From Membranipora membranacea (taxonomy: Eukaryota > Bryozoa > Gymnolaemata > Cheilostomatida > Membraniporidae), in assembly GCA_914767715.1 (NCBI GenBank), contig OU612066.1, positions 26,758,283-26,822,282 of the forward strand: DNA of 64,000 nucleotides. Direction: 5' to 3'. Of the stretch, positions 13,901 to 25,900 are shown one piece after another; positions within the stretch are counted from its first letter, which is position 1; every line of letters starts with the position of its first letter. The position numbers and the translations under genes were made by a program. Below the pieces are notes generated by a model. The model saw nothing but the letters and a program-made list of their open reading frames with translations, was not told the origin of the DNA and did no database searches.

Positions 13901-16900
13901 AAGTTTGTATCAGTCTAGAGTTTCTTGGGAGAATTGCGAATATTGATAATAGAGTTTCTTAAATCTGCATAACATACCTGATTATCAGAATTGCAGCACA
14001 TGCAATGGTTATTAAGTTGAGTCGTTTTACTATTTTCATCCCTATGACCAGCAATGCTCTCATATTATGCCCCTGTGCTTCCTTTAGGAACTACTTGTTT
14101 CATTTGAAATAAATACAGCGGTTGTGACACCTGTTACCATTTCGCTGTTACCATGTACCACATAAGTTCCCTGTTTGTTTTGCGTCATGTCTCAAATTCT
14201 AATTTGGTATCTTATCACTGATTTCGAAACCATGCAGACATCCCTCATCATCGATAAGGCAATTAAATTAAAGACATCTTTTCTCATAGATTTGGCCACA
14301 GTGTTTGTACAGCACTGCTACAAACAAAAACAGATTCCACATGAGTTATTTGAATTAATTATTAGATAAATTGAGATACTTACTTACTTGATACTTGCCG
14401 GAGTAATCTCCACTTCTTAGTGTAGAAGGTTCTGGAAATGTGGCAGCTCATGGTCCGATAACGTTCCGAGGTTCAATTGCCAGAAAACCAGGGGAGGGAC
14501 GGGATGTGGGCTAACCAGGGGGGCAGAGATGTCTGCTTTGGGGATCCAGTTGGTTCCAAGAGCGGCTCGTGTTGATGTAGAACGAGTTCATGTGGGACTT
14601 GGTGTTGTGATGGTCCACTCGGTACTGTTGGTTGTGGCGGCGTGCGCTGGTTAGTCTATCAGTCATACAGACATAGTTGTTGATGTCAGTGCTCACCTCC
14701 TTGAAGTGCATGGCTCTAAACAGGCAGAGACGCCTGTGGCTTCGTCGGTCCTCGAGCTTCTCCCAGTCCAGTTTCAGAAGGATGCTGGTAGTTGAGGCAT
14801 GGCTGGTTCGGGATATGTTGAACACAGCACGGGCTGATCTTCTCTGTACTGCTTCAACTTTGATGGGAAGTGTCTTTGGGAGAGGATCCCAGGCACTAGA
14901 TGCATATTCGAGGACTGGACGCACTAGTTGTTTGTAGGCTCTCACACGAAGGTTGGTGGACTGTGGCGGTATGGTTCTCTTTATGAAGCCTAGTGTTGTA
15001 GAGGCTTTGCTGGTAATGTACTCAATATGAGAGTTCCATTTGAGATCTTCTTGTACTTTTACTCCTAGGTATTTGATGGTGTCAACCTTGGGGATGACTT
15101 CCTGCTGTAGTTGGTAGGAGGGGGGCTCTGTCTTTGTGCGTTTTCTACTGAAACGGACAAACTCGCATTTGGAGGGGTGGAACTCCATGTTCCAGTCGAG
15201 TTCCCATTTATCTAGCTTGCGCAGATCTTCCTTGAGCTGGTGTGACTTATCAGTCGTGGCATATATGATTGTATCATCTGCGAAGAGTCTCACGTGGGAT
15301 GTAACTGAGCTAGGAAGGTCGTTTATGTAAAGCAGGAAGAGGGATGGGCCAATGACAGAGCCCTGTGGTACACCAGAGGTCACAGCACATAGATCAGATG
15401 AGACTCCTTGCAATGTGACAGCTTGAGTTCGGTTTCTGAGGAAGGATGCAGTCCAGTTAGTGATTTGGTCGCTTATACCAGCTGATTTCATCTTCTGGAG
15501 GAGTTTTGGATGGTTTACCTTATAGAAGGCTTTGCTGAAGTCGAGCGGACAAGCATCAACTTCCTTTCCTGCATCGGAAGTTGATGCGTGTCTGCTCGAC
15601 TTCAGCAAAGCCTTCGATAAGGTAAACCATCCAAAACTCCTCCAGAAGATGAAATCAGCTGGTATAAGCGACCAAATCACTAACTGGACTGCATCCTTCC
15701 TCAGAAACCGAACCCAAGCTGTCACAGATTGTATAACGGGTTTTACTTTGCATCTCATTGTTGGAATAAAATGGTGACAAGGTAATGCAATGCATACTGT
15801 CTCTCGTGATCTTGACTAGGCTTATAGATTACTGATAAACTAGGCTATCATTACCACAAAGGAGATGTCGTAATCCTAAGTATGCAACCTGCGTGACTTT
15901 CATTTGCACATGTGAAATAACAATGAGTTTCGTTTTGGTCCTGATAGCAGTATTGGTCAGGGAGAATGCGACTGCCCCTGTATGAATTTATAATCAATAT
16001 TAGCTAAGATTGACAACAGAACATAACTCTTGCTATCAGTTCATCACGGATTGGAAAGAGTAGCCACCAGAGCAGGCGACCAATCAACTGGCTTCCGAAA
16101 CTCAATTTTGCAGAGATCAGCTTATGCCTCAACGCTGCACATGCGCCGAATGAGCGCAATGGCTAATTATAGTTAACCTTATGTTTATTCAAACGATGCT
16201 TCCTAGGTCCTGCTGTACGGCTGGTATGCCCAAGATCTATACATTGATATCTTACAAGAGAAAATAAAGTTTAACTATAGTACTATGGCACAAGTTCAAG
16301 GAGCTTTATTTATATGCTTCATAGCTTGGTCCATAATCCGCAATAATTCTACTATTTGAATTCAAATAGAAGCTTAACAATTCTGTGTTCTGAGATAACA
16401 TCTTAATTCAACTTATTTGTAGGATGAGTGTAGTTTTGTGAGCCTCCGAGATATTCATAGACTGCTGGATGTAGCTAACTGGTTCTACATGCAGAGGGAT
16501 CACCTGTTCCCTGCTATGGATGAGCTAAAGATGAGGAAGGAAAATCCAAGTATGCATCTAGAGTCATTACAGTCCTCAGCTGTATTTGAGGATGAATCTA
16601 TGTCTACATTGATGGACGGCAGACCACAGACCGATTATAAGGTATGTCTTCATAATAAGTGATCACAATGCATTTCTAACTATGTGTCACCTCCAATCTA
16701 GCACCTTTCCCACGTTTTTTCAACCAAAAAGTATACAAGAAGGGTATTATCATTTTGTAAAGTTAAGTAATTCACTGTATTCTCCATATCTGAAATAGCA
16801 TAATTGGTTTCATTTATCAAACAAAGAATAGCCAGTCTCTAGAAGCATTCAAGAAATGCCCGAATCATCGATGTTGGCATTTTGTTACTGTTTGCAGTTT

Positions 16901-19900
16901 TGTAAAACACCATTTCCCAGACTATACTTTTCATGCTAGTAGGGACAGCCAATCAGATCAAAGGTTGTATTGATATTTCCGTTCCATGAAAAGAGTTTAT
17001 TTTAGTGACTGTATATTATTTGGGTACAACAAGCCCAGTGATAAATACTATCCGGTAACTACAAACTTCATCACTCAACGCCTTAATATATCCACTCACC
17101 AGCTCAATCAACTTTATCAACTTGAAAACAACATCCTCATTCGTTTCTAGAAAGAATTTTGTGCGCGGTGCTTGGCGCTTGCTTTGGGAGTCTGCTACCT
17201 AGCTAGACTAGAAGATCAGACCAGAGAGGATTTCCTGACATTTGTTGGGGGAAAATTAGAGAGGATGATATTTGCCACCCAGTACGGAAGAGATGGCAAG
17301 AAATTCCTCACTGATCAACTTGAGTTGTAAGTGATAAATAGAAATAACCCAATGTGTCTCGTTTTGGAAACTTTTGAAACATGAACACTGATTTTAATCA
17401 GCTTGTTGAAAGAGTCATAACCAAACATAAGAATATGACAAATAAATATAGTTATAGTTAATATTGTTGATAATAATATATCAGCTGTGTACTATTTATA
17501 TGGATATGCCCTCTGGTTGTGTTGATCAATTTGTGTGCTAAATAAAAGGCAACATCATAACACAAAAATAAAGTGACCAAACCATGAGTGTTGTTGAAGG
17601 TTTTGAAGTTTTTACAACAGGATAATAAGTTGGGGTTGGAGGATATTTGAACCAATTGGAGCAAGTGGAAGTGTACGCTTTTATAGCTTCAATGCTCAAA
17701 GTTGTGGGTGAAATCTATCTTCTGCCCGTACTGTATTTTGCAGCTGCCAGGACTTGTTTGTGAGGGAAGTAATTGATGAAGAGATGCATAAGAACATAGC
17801 TAAAAACAGAGCTCTGAAAGAGAACGTATTCATGATGATCGTCTGCATTGAGAATAGGATTCCCCTCTTCCTTGTGGGAAAACCAGGCAGCTCAAAATCT
17901 CTCTCTAAAGCCATGATTATGGACTCTATGAAAGGAACGGCTTCAAAGAGTGATTTCTTCAAGAGAATGAAACAAGTTAGTTTTAATCTCTGCCTCTCTG
18001 TCTTCTTTTATCTCCACCTGTATATTGGTTTAATACAAATCTGAATTGACTCCTAATTACGTAATACCACAAATTAATAGAGAGTCTTGCACAGTTTGGA
18101 TATTTTCAGTTGTTCTAGCTCAGACAAATTATAATATTTTTTCTCTTCCAGACATACATGCTGTCCTTCCAGTGTAGTAGACACGCTACACCAGCAGGTA
18201 TTGTAGGCGTGTTCAACCAGTGCGCCAACTTCCAAAAAGAGCTAGACCTGGACACCTTTGTCTCTGTCGTAGTTCTTGATGAAGTCGGATTAGCTGAAGA
18301 CTCTGAGAACATGCCCCTCAAGGTTTGTGCCATATTATCATGTCTATTTCAATGAGATTTTGACTTCTTTAATCAGAATCTTGAATTAAATCTATGGCTA
18401 CGCCGCTAGCCTATTCAACACACTGGGAATACATGTAATGAAGGTAGTCAATCAATTTTGCAAAATGATCAGTATCCACATGATGGTTTGTTTTTTAGAC
18501 ACTGCATCCTCTTCTAGAAGATGGTTGCGAGGGAAACACAAAACCAGAGCCATGGATGAAATGTGCCTTCATCGGAATCTCTAACTGGGCCCTGGATCCA
18601 GCTAAGATGAACCGTGGTATCTTTGTACAGAGAGGAACACCTAAAGACGATGAGCTACAACAGATCGCTAAGTATGCGCACAATTCATTTTTGATTATAG
18701 AAAGGTTGTAAAAAGTACCGCTTCTTTTTGTTCATTTCTTAATAGATAGGGCCTGCCTTAGCCTTGACTCACGGCCACGATTTTTTGGAATTCCAAAAAA
18801 TAAACTAAAAAACAGGGCCGCGTGACAAGGCTATGCCTGCATAGTTCAAATCAAGGCATACATATCCTTTGGTTTTATATGACTGATATTTATGTTACAG
18901 TGAGATATGTAAGAATTCCTCAGCAACAGTGAAAGACTTTATCAGTCCGTTGGCTCGAGGATATCTAGAGATATGTACAGAGCATAAACCAGAGGAGAGA
19001 GATCTTACTGAGTTCTTTGGTCTCCGTGATTTCTACAGGTAGGCACACTGCTTGGTTTGTCCTGTTGTTGCCCACAAAAAAGATGTTTTCTGTAGTGTTG
19101 TGCTACCAGTTCCAGTTCCAGTTCCAGTTCCAGTTCCAGTTCCAGTTCCAGTTCCAGTTTCAGTTCCAGTAATTAATATTTTTTGTGAGGAAAACTTATT
19201 GAGGGTGTGATCAGCTTTTTGGCAGTGATTTGCCCGATGCATGGTGTGTTAATGCCTTGATATGATCAATCCATTACCATAATCTGATGACAATGTACAA
19301 TATGTTTCGTACTTATTACATCTGTGTCATAGTGGGTTCATTGTAATATGTGAACATTTGTTTTCTTCTAGCTTGATGAAGATGGTTGTGAACTTTGCTG
19401 ACACATCAGAACACGGTTTGAATCGTAATCACTTGGAGCACTCTATCAAGCGTAACTTTGGAGGCTTCGATCCTGATAAGTTCGACCCGATGAATGTTTT
19501 CACACGCCACTGTAGAGATAAGTTTGAGCGTTTAGCTCCTAGTCTCAACAATCTACCACTCACTGATTCTATGGGTCTGATTAAGACGAGTCTTACCGGG
19601 GATGCTATGGGTAAGCTGGATGATGTCCCTGATCATCTGAAAATATCTGAGCTGATGTCTGAAACAATGGACCAGGAGATGATGGATACTGCAGATGGGG
19701 GCGAGATGACTGATGGATCGCCGAAGACTGCTGGCACAGGGTAAGATTGACTAGGTTCTAATCCCAACCTCTTTTTGTGTGAATCGATGTTCAACATATG
19801 TGCATTAGTTTCTCAAAGTCTCACATATACCAACTGTTAAACGAGCATGATCTGAGCTTAGACTAACTTCCCAGTAGACTCGTATATGTTGCCTGCGACT

Positions 19901-22900
19901 TCTTCAATGTGTGATTTCCAAGCTCAATTACAATTGATGATCTTAATATATAGTCATATCTTTAAGATGACAAGGACAGTTGAGTCAGGTTGAAAATGTT
20001 GGCTTCAAGAAAAGACTTCTGTGTTTCTCTGTGATGGTCCCAGTTGGCACCACCTAGAACTCACCCACAATCACAATGGTCCCACAATTACAATGGTCCC
20101 ACAATAACAAAGGTCCCACAATTACATTGGTCCCACAATTACAATGGTCCCTCAATTACAACGCTTGACAATTTTTTTTTCGCACAGAATTGAGAGCAGA
20201 TACTTGTTGATTCTGGTGGAAAGTCTAAGTGTACTCAGTATAATATTAGATGAATTTGGCAGAAAACAGACACACAAACCGATGGTTGTGTTCGGAAGTC
20301 GATTCAAAGATGACGTCTCCTACACCCAGGTAAATACACACATTATTGACTCTGTTACTGTAACTATGATGGAAGGGGTGAAACAGAATCGCCCGTTGGT
20401 TGTCATTGAATAGAATAAACAAGGAAATTTGAGCCAAATCCTCAATTTTACTAAGCCCAAAACCTTAAATCATAATTCAGCGGATTTGTTCCCAAATTGT
20501 TCAATGACATATCCAGTATGGCTAAATGTACAATGTTGTTTCACATCAATCCTTGTGATCTTTGGACTACTGGCTAGATAAACCATAAACCAAATTCATT
20601 CAAATGGTATTGAAACCACAATTATCAGCTTTACAACAATTAATCTTTTAGCGAAGATATAATTAATATTAATCAAAACACTTAATGCCTCTGTAGGTGT
20701 GCCACAACATCTACAGAATAAAGACATGTATGGACATGGGACGCCCTGTGATTCTACTGAACCTGGATGATCTCTACGAAAGTTTGTACGATGCCCTGAA
20801 TCAATACTTCTCTACCTGGGGTGACAAAAAGTTTGTGGATCTCGGTCTAGGTACCCACAGAGTGAAAGCATTTGTTGATGACAGATTCAGGTATGTAGGA
20901 AGTGATATGATGAAGAATTTTCAAAAACAGCCGGTCTTTATATACATATCACTATCAGTGACCTGAGCTTTAACTGGACATTATGTCCTGCAACTGTAAT
21001 GTTGCTTTTTGTTTTGACGCTTTTACGGTATGCTTTGACTTTGCGCTGTAGCTTTTCACATATTCATACTGACTTCATCCATCATTAGATTATAATGTAA
21101 TCGCATGATGTTCCTCTAGCTTTTTCAAACTTGTGAGTTACTTATATCAACGAGTGAGAGAACTCTTTGCTCATACAAAGCCAATCTCAATTGATCAACA
21201 AATTTTCAGCGTGTAAACAAGCAGAAATCAAACAACTTGTCTAGAGTAGGAGGAGGTACAGTAAGTTGATAAGAGCATTGGTCCTACAGCATGTAAAGTC
21301 AAAGGTTTGAATCCTTCTACAGTTTGGCGCCCAAATCATATCCTTATGGCAGCACTTAGTCTCACTCATTGAACCGAGGCAACATTCTGCTATTTTGACC
21401 AGATCATTAACTGTTGTTTAATTCTATTTTGTCAGACTGGTAGTGATAGCAGATAAGAACAAAGTACATTCACAGTTCCCCATACCGCTGATAAACAGAT
21501 TGGAGAAACATTACATATCAGCTACTTCGCTTCTGGATCCAGACCAGAAAGGCATCAAACAGAAGCTGGAAGCATGGGCGGAGAAATTTGTCAAACCTCA
21601 GATGATGTTCAAGTAAGTAACTAAGCACTTTTGCCAGTAGATGATGACATGGTTGACTCAGTTGAAAATTATTTGAATAAACCCTTGTCATGATAGATCT
21701 GCTTTTAATATAGGATAGAAATAATTTCAGTTTCGTAATCATCTATTTACTATAGTCGTATCTTACCACTTGATATTAGATGAGCCCTGCTGTTGTGTTC
21801 ACATATATTTTGTGTTATCAGGAAGGTTTGCCCATCCGAATGTCATGGATGTGGACTGAGTCTTGACCAGCCATACCAACTGCCGTGCCTGATGCACTTT
21901 ATCGGACCATGCTGCCGAGAGGATATGTTTAGAGGTGATATACCCAGGCGCTGTCCTGTAGCAGGCTGTAGTACTGACGAAATACCAGAGGAGCATGAAT
22001 GGGAGGTGGCTAAAAATGCGCTCGAAAACAGGTAACTTCTGCCTAAACTGATGGTTGCTTCACTGTAAAATAGTACACTACATTTGAGGACTTGACCTGT
22101 TTCAAACATGATGCTTGTAGCTTTAGATAACCTACATGAAGATTTGTCAACCCCTGATCCAAACGTTCACACAATGTTTTCTGGATATATTACAGACAGT
22201 ATTTCGAGAACTCTCGAGTAGAGACAGCATTTATAGGATACAGTAGTGAGACAACAGCGCTGACAGTCAGACAGGCTACTGAAGACATGATGGAGAACAT
22301 ATATGATGAGGACTTCTTGGATAAGGTAAAATAATTATAACTTTTCTTCCTCTTCGTAAACGAGACCTTGAACCTGGTGTTTATCTGTATCCTGTCCGAT
22401 TATATGTAGATAGTCAAAATAGTTCAAGCTAAGGTCATATTAGTCTTGATGAGTTTATTAATGAGATGTGACTCACACCGACCTGCCCACCAATGATGAA
22501 GAAAAGAAACTATCTACTCCTTGCTTGTATGGTTTTATCAACGAACTTCATTGGTTTTATCTACTCTATGTACCAGCTGTAAAGTGTATTGCTGCATGAC
22601 ATGTGCTCTGTGTTTTTGTTACTGGTCTGGCTGTCATTGGCTGTTTGTTCTTTTTTTCTTGGATTTGATTGGCTGTTGATTCGCTCTAATGCGAAAGGTG
22701 ATCAGGTACATGCTTACAATGAGAAGGTACCAAACTCTCATGTCTACTCTATATTGTCGCAGGTATTTGAGCAAGCTAAGTTCTTGTTACTACAATGCGC
22801 CACAGGAGAAGCTGTCCTCCGCCTGGACAAGACTGAACTCCAGCGTGAAGCAGTGAAGATACAGGATATATACATGAGGAGACAGAAACATGAGAATCTC

Positions 22901-25900
22901 CATGAGTATCTACATCACGCTCTCAGTGATACAAAACAACCTCTCTATATCCAGGTAAATAAAACATTCACAGCAGCAGTGCATTCCGGAAATGGTGAGA
23001 ACAACTGGTTTTTTTTCTGATTTTCAATCCTGCCGATGATGACCCAACTTGAAAATAAACAGCAATGATACCCCGCCTAGTGCTGCCTACTTACCTACCT
23101 AGCTTACAAACAATGAAAATTAAAAATAAATAACACACTGAGAAATGTTATCTACTATCCAACAGGTAACAACTTTTGCTGAGCTGATGACAGAACACGA
23201 TAAACACAAACTTGAGGACATGATGGGACAGACAGGTGGACAGAGAGTTCAGATTCAGAACCTTTATCTCAAAGAGTTCCTTAAAGAGGCTCAGTTCACT
23301 GAGAAAATCAGGTAGATAATGGACTCAATATAACAATGGTGGAAGTGATATGATGATGATAATATTGATTTCAATGTTGTGTCAGATTCAGTACTCTGAG
23401 CCATATTCTGTTAAATTTCCAGGAGTTGTTATGATGAGCAGACAGATGTCACACGTATAATACTGTTACAATGTGAGCTGGCTCATGAGAATACTGAACT
23501 GTTAGACTCAGTCAGATATATAATAGAGCACCAGAGTGATGAAGCTAAAACAAACGCTCATACAGTACTACTACTCAACTTACCCAGAGGTCACAAATTC
23601 ACTGGATATCAAGGTTAGTGGTATACTTCATCTTCATAACGTTGTGTCATGATAAGTCATGTGACTTGGGAAGATCCAGCAAAGCAAGGCAACAAATCAA
23701 ATGTGGATGGAGATTTTTTATCTGGATATATCTCATCAAGTTATCTTCATCCATCCCTAAAACTCCACCGTGAATAATGTCAACCATTGATTGATATAAT
23801 GTGAAAGTTTGAAGATGGTGGGACAAGTTGCCGTGCTTTTTTTCAGTGGAACACCAGATGTAGTAAATTTATTTCACAGGTTAATAACCTAACACAATGC
23901 CCTACAGACGCATCTAACTGCCACTATCACGAATCCAAATGGACATGTATTCATGCACCGAAGTATTGATATTGTTATTTGTAGGTGGTAAGTGGCGCTG
24001 TATGCATATAGACGATCCTCGTACACCAGAGATCCGCCTGCCTTCACTCAGCTCATGTATGAAATTGAAACCACATGAAATCATAAATAAGCTCATATCC
24101 CGATTGGACGGCGCTGCTGGTGGACCTGAAGCTGCTGCGGCAGCACCTATGGAGACTGGAGATGACAATGGCAGTGAATTTGATGGACTCAAGCAGTTCA
24201 TAATCAAATGTGTGCCAACTGCAGTTTCAATTATCACAACTGATCAACACTATGATAGAGTGGATCTTCTAAAGAAACTTCTTACAGAAAATAAAGGTTT
24301 GTATTCATTAAGGCAGTCAAATGCAATCATCTTAGGTCTTCTCTTTCAACAAGAGACCATCATTACCAGTAACTTCTCTGGTTGCTCTTACCTGGGTGCA
24401 TTAATAAAATAAATTTTAATCGTTCAAATTTGAGTTTCAAATCATTTTTGCATCCCATATCATGGTGTTGATAAAAGTGAATGCTTACAATGTTTAGTGA
24501 AAAGGACTAACAGTGGAGATTATTAAAATGAGACATGAGCTGCAGGAAGAAGGCTTTGGCACAGTTTTTTTATTTATTATTGGATCTAAAGTGCAGAGAG
24601 CGTCAAGAGAGATCAAAGAGAGCAGATACCACTGCAATTTCACTGTTGATTGCTTATTTTTATAAAATTGTAGAATTCCTGAAGTTGTTCCTTGCTCATG
24701 TGAGAGATCTGCTTGAGAAGCAGTATGAGTTTGCCTTAGGATCGTGGGTTAAAACTGATGCAGCTAAAGCCAGTAACATGAAGCAGTCAGAAACACTCAG
24801 GTAATTATGGAACACAAAGACAGCCCATGACCGGATTTTGTTTGTTACATCATTTCCTTACACATGGACTTTTCGTCTCAACTGACCATATCCAATATTA
24901 TCAGGTACACACTGTATGATGTCTCTGGTGCAACTCAAATTTGATATTCTAGCAAAAATCTTTAAATCATGCCAGTGAAAATTTGCCTCTACCAATGTAT
25001 CCTCTAGTTGACCTAAAGGTGTGATGCACAGAGAAATGAAATGTTCCTCCCAGCTACTGAGTGTCATATCGAAACTTTTGTAAAATTTGTACTACAGACA
25101 TGCCCTAGAGGACTCACTGGAGAGAGCCTTTGTACCCGGCCTGGCAGCTGTCATATCCTTTATTGATGTACGAGGTAACATACAGATGATCAAATCTCCT
25201 GGAGTATTAAATAGACTCTGGTTACAGCTGTTTAGTGAATGTGATAAACTTGGCCTTACATACAGTAAGCTCACTGCTGGACAACAAGGCGCAGTAAGTG
25301 AACCTCTAACATTATTCAAGACGAACCACGATGAGTGACAATTATATAAACAATATAAATGTAAATTTGTAAATCACTTTTTATTAGCTGCTCTCTAGCA
25401 ATCTTTACAGGAATATAACATAGAGACATATTCATATTCAACTAAGCGCACTCCTGTACAAGGTAGAAGTGGGCAAGCTAGGCTATTGCCCGGAGAGCTC
25501 CCCTCCTTCAGCAGCATGTGTAGTGACTGGGATTTGAACCAGCAACCCTCAGATAAACCACCATGCCATACTGCCATTGGTGTAACTTCAGTCTGCCAAC
25601 AGATGGAATACATATTGACAGAAATCTCACAGCTTCAAACAATGTGGTTCCTCAGTCGTAAATGCCCATAAATGGCTGTTGGAAATGTTGAAATGTTCAA
25701 AACGTTGGCTGATAGTATTTGAAAATGATACAGACTTGTAACTAAGTCACCATTGTAGTAGCCTGTATTACTGTTGATTGTTGATTGTGTTGATCGGTTG
25801 TTTTGACATTAAAGTATCATTCATGTATTGTAGAAGCTACCAAACAGATACAGGGTTCAGGAGTTTGGCACTGGAAGGCAGATGTTTGAGACACAGTTCC

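Larger units (their letters stand above)
7672..16422 (+). other. 8.75-kb host intron with two antisense genes and a LINE fragment
   Basis: Donor GTAATC follows QQK at 7671; the acceptor TTATTTGTAG ends at 16422 before DECSFVSL. Both flanking exons are phase 0 and the joined protein runs as in other RNF213 proteins, so the whole interval is spliced out. It is by far the largest intron of the gene; the next largest visible is about 1.6 kb. It contains the two minus-strand receptor genes, a SINE-like piece near 13570, a LINE fragment at 14380-15727 and a dispersed repeat at 15797-16172. Confidence 0.93.
16423..21612 (+). other. Second catalytic AAA+ unit of the RNF213-like protein
   Basis: Exon 17744-17975 has the Walker A VGKPGSSKSL (about residues 953-962), and exon 18152-18322 the Walker B VVVLDEVGLAEDS (about 1025-1037). 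They are followed by FIGISNWALDPAKMNRGIF (exon 18499-18671), ESRYLLIL and FGSRFKDDVSYTQ (exon 20188-20329), and FPIPLINRLEKHY (exon 21436-21612), all strongly conserved in RNF213 proteins. Catalytic residues are present. Exon 19372-19740 ends in an acidic, Met-rich insert (SETMDQEMMDTADGGEM) that looks like a disordered loop. Confidence 0.93.

Noticed and set aside
14511-15758. A single 415-codon reverse-transcriptase gene
   Set aside because: The first roughly 65 codons are the antisense of the inverted arm; only the part below about 15564 is real polymerase sequence.
19106-19170. CRISPR-like array
   Set aside because: Units are 6 bp with no spacers; it is a microsatellite in a eukaryotic intron.
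22589-22762. Open frame upstream of VFEQAKFLL as coding
   Set aside because: A phase-correct acceptor (TTGTCGCAG) lies at 22762, and the upstream part is hydrophobic low-complexity text unlike the family.
24535-24673. 5' extension of the exon at 24674 into upstream open frame
   Set aside because: A TTGTAG acceptor at 24673 gives the right phase, and the upstream text (KKALAQFFYLLL...) is not family-like.
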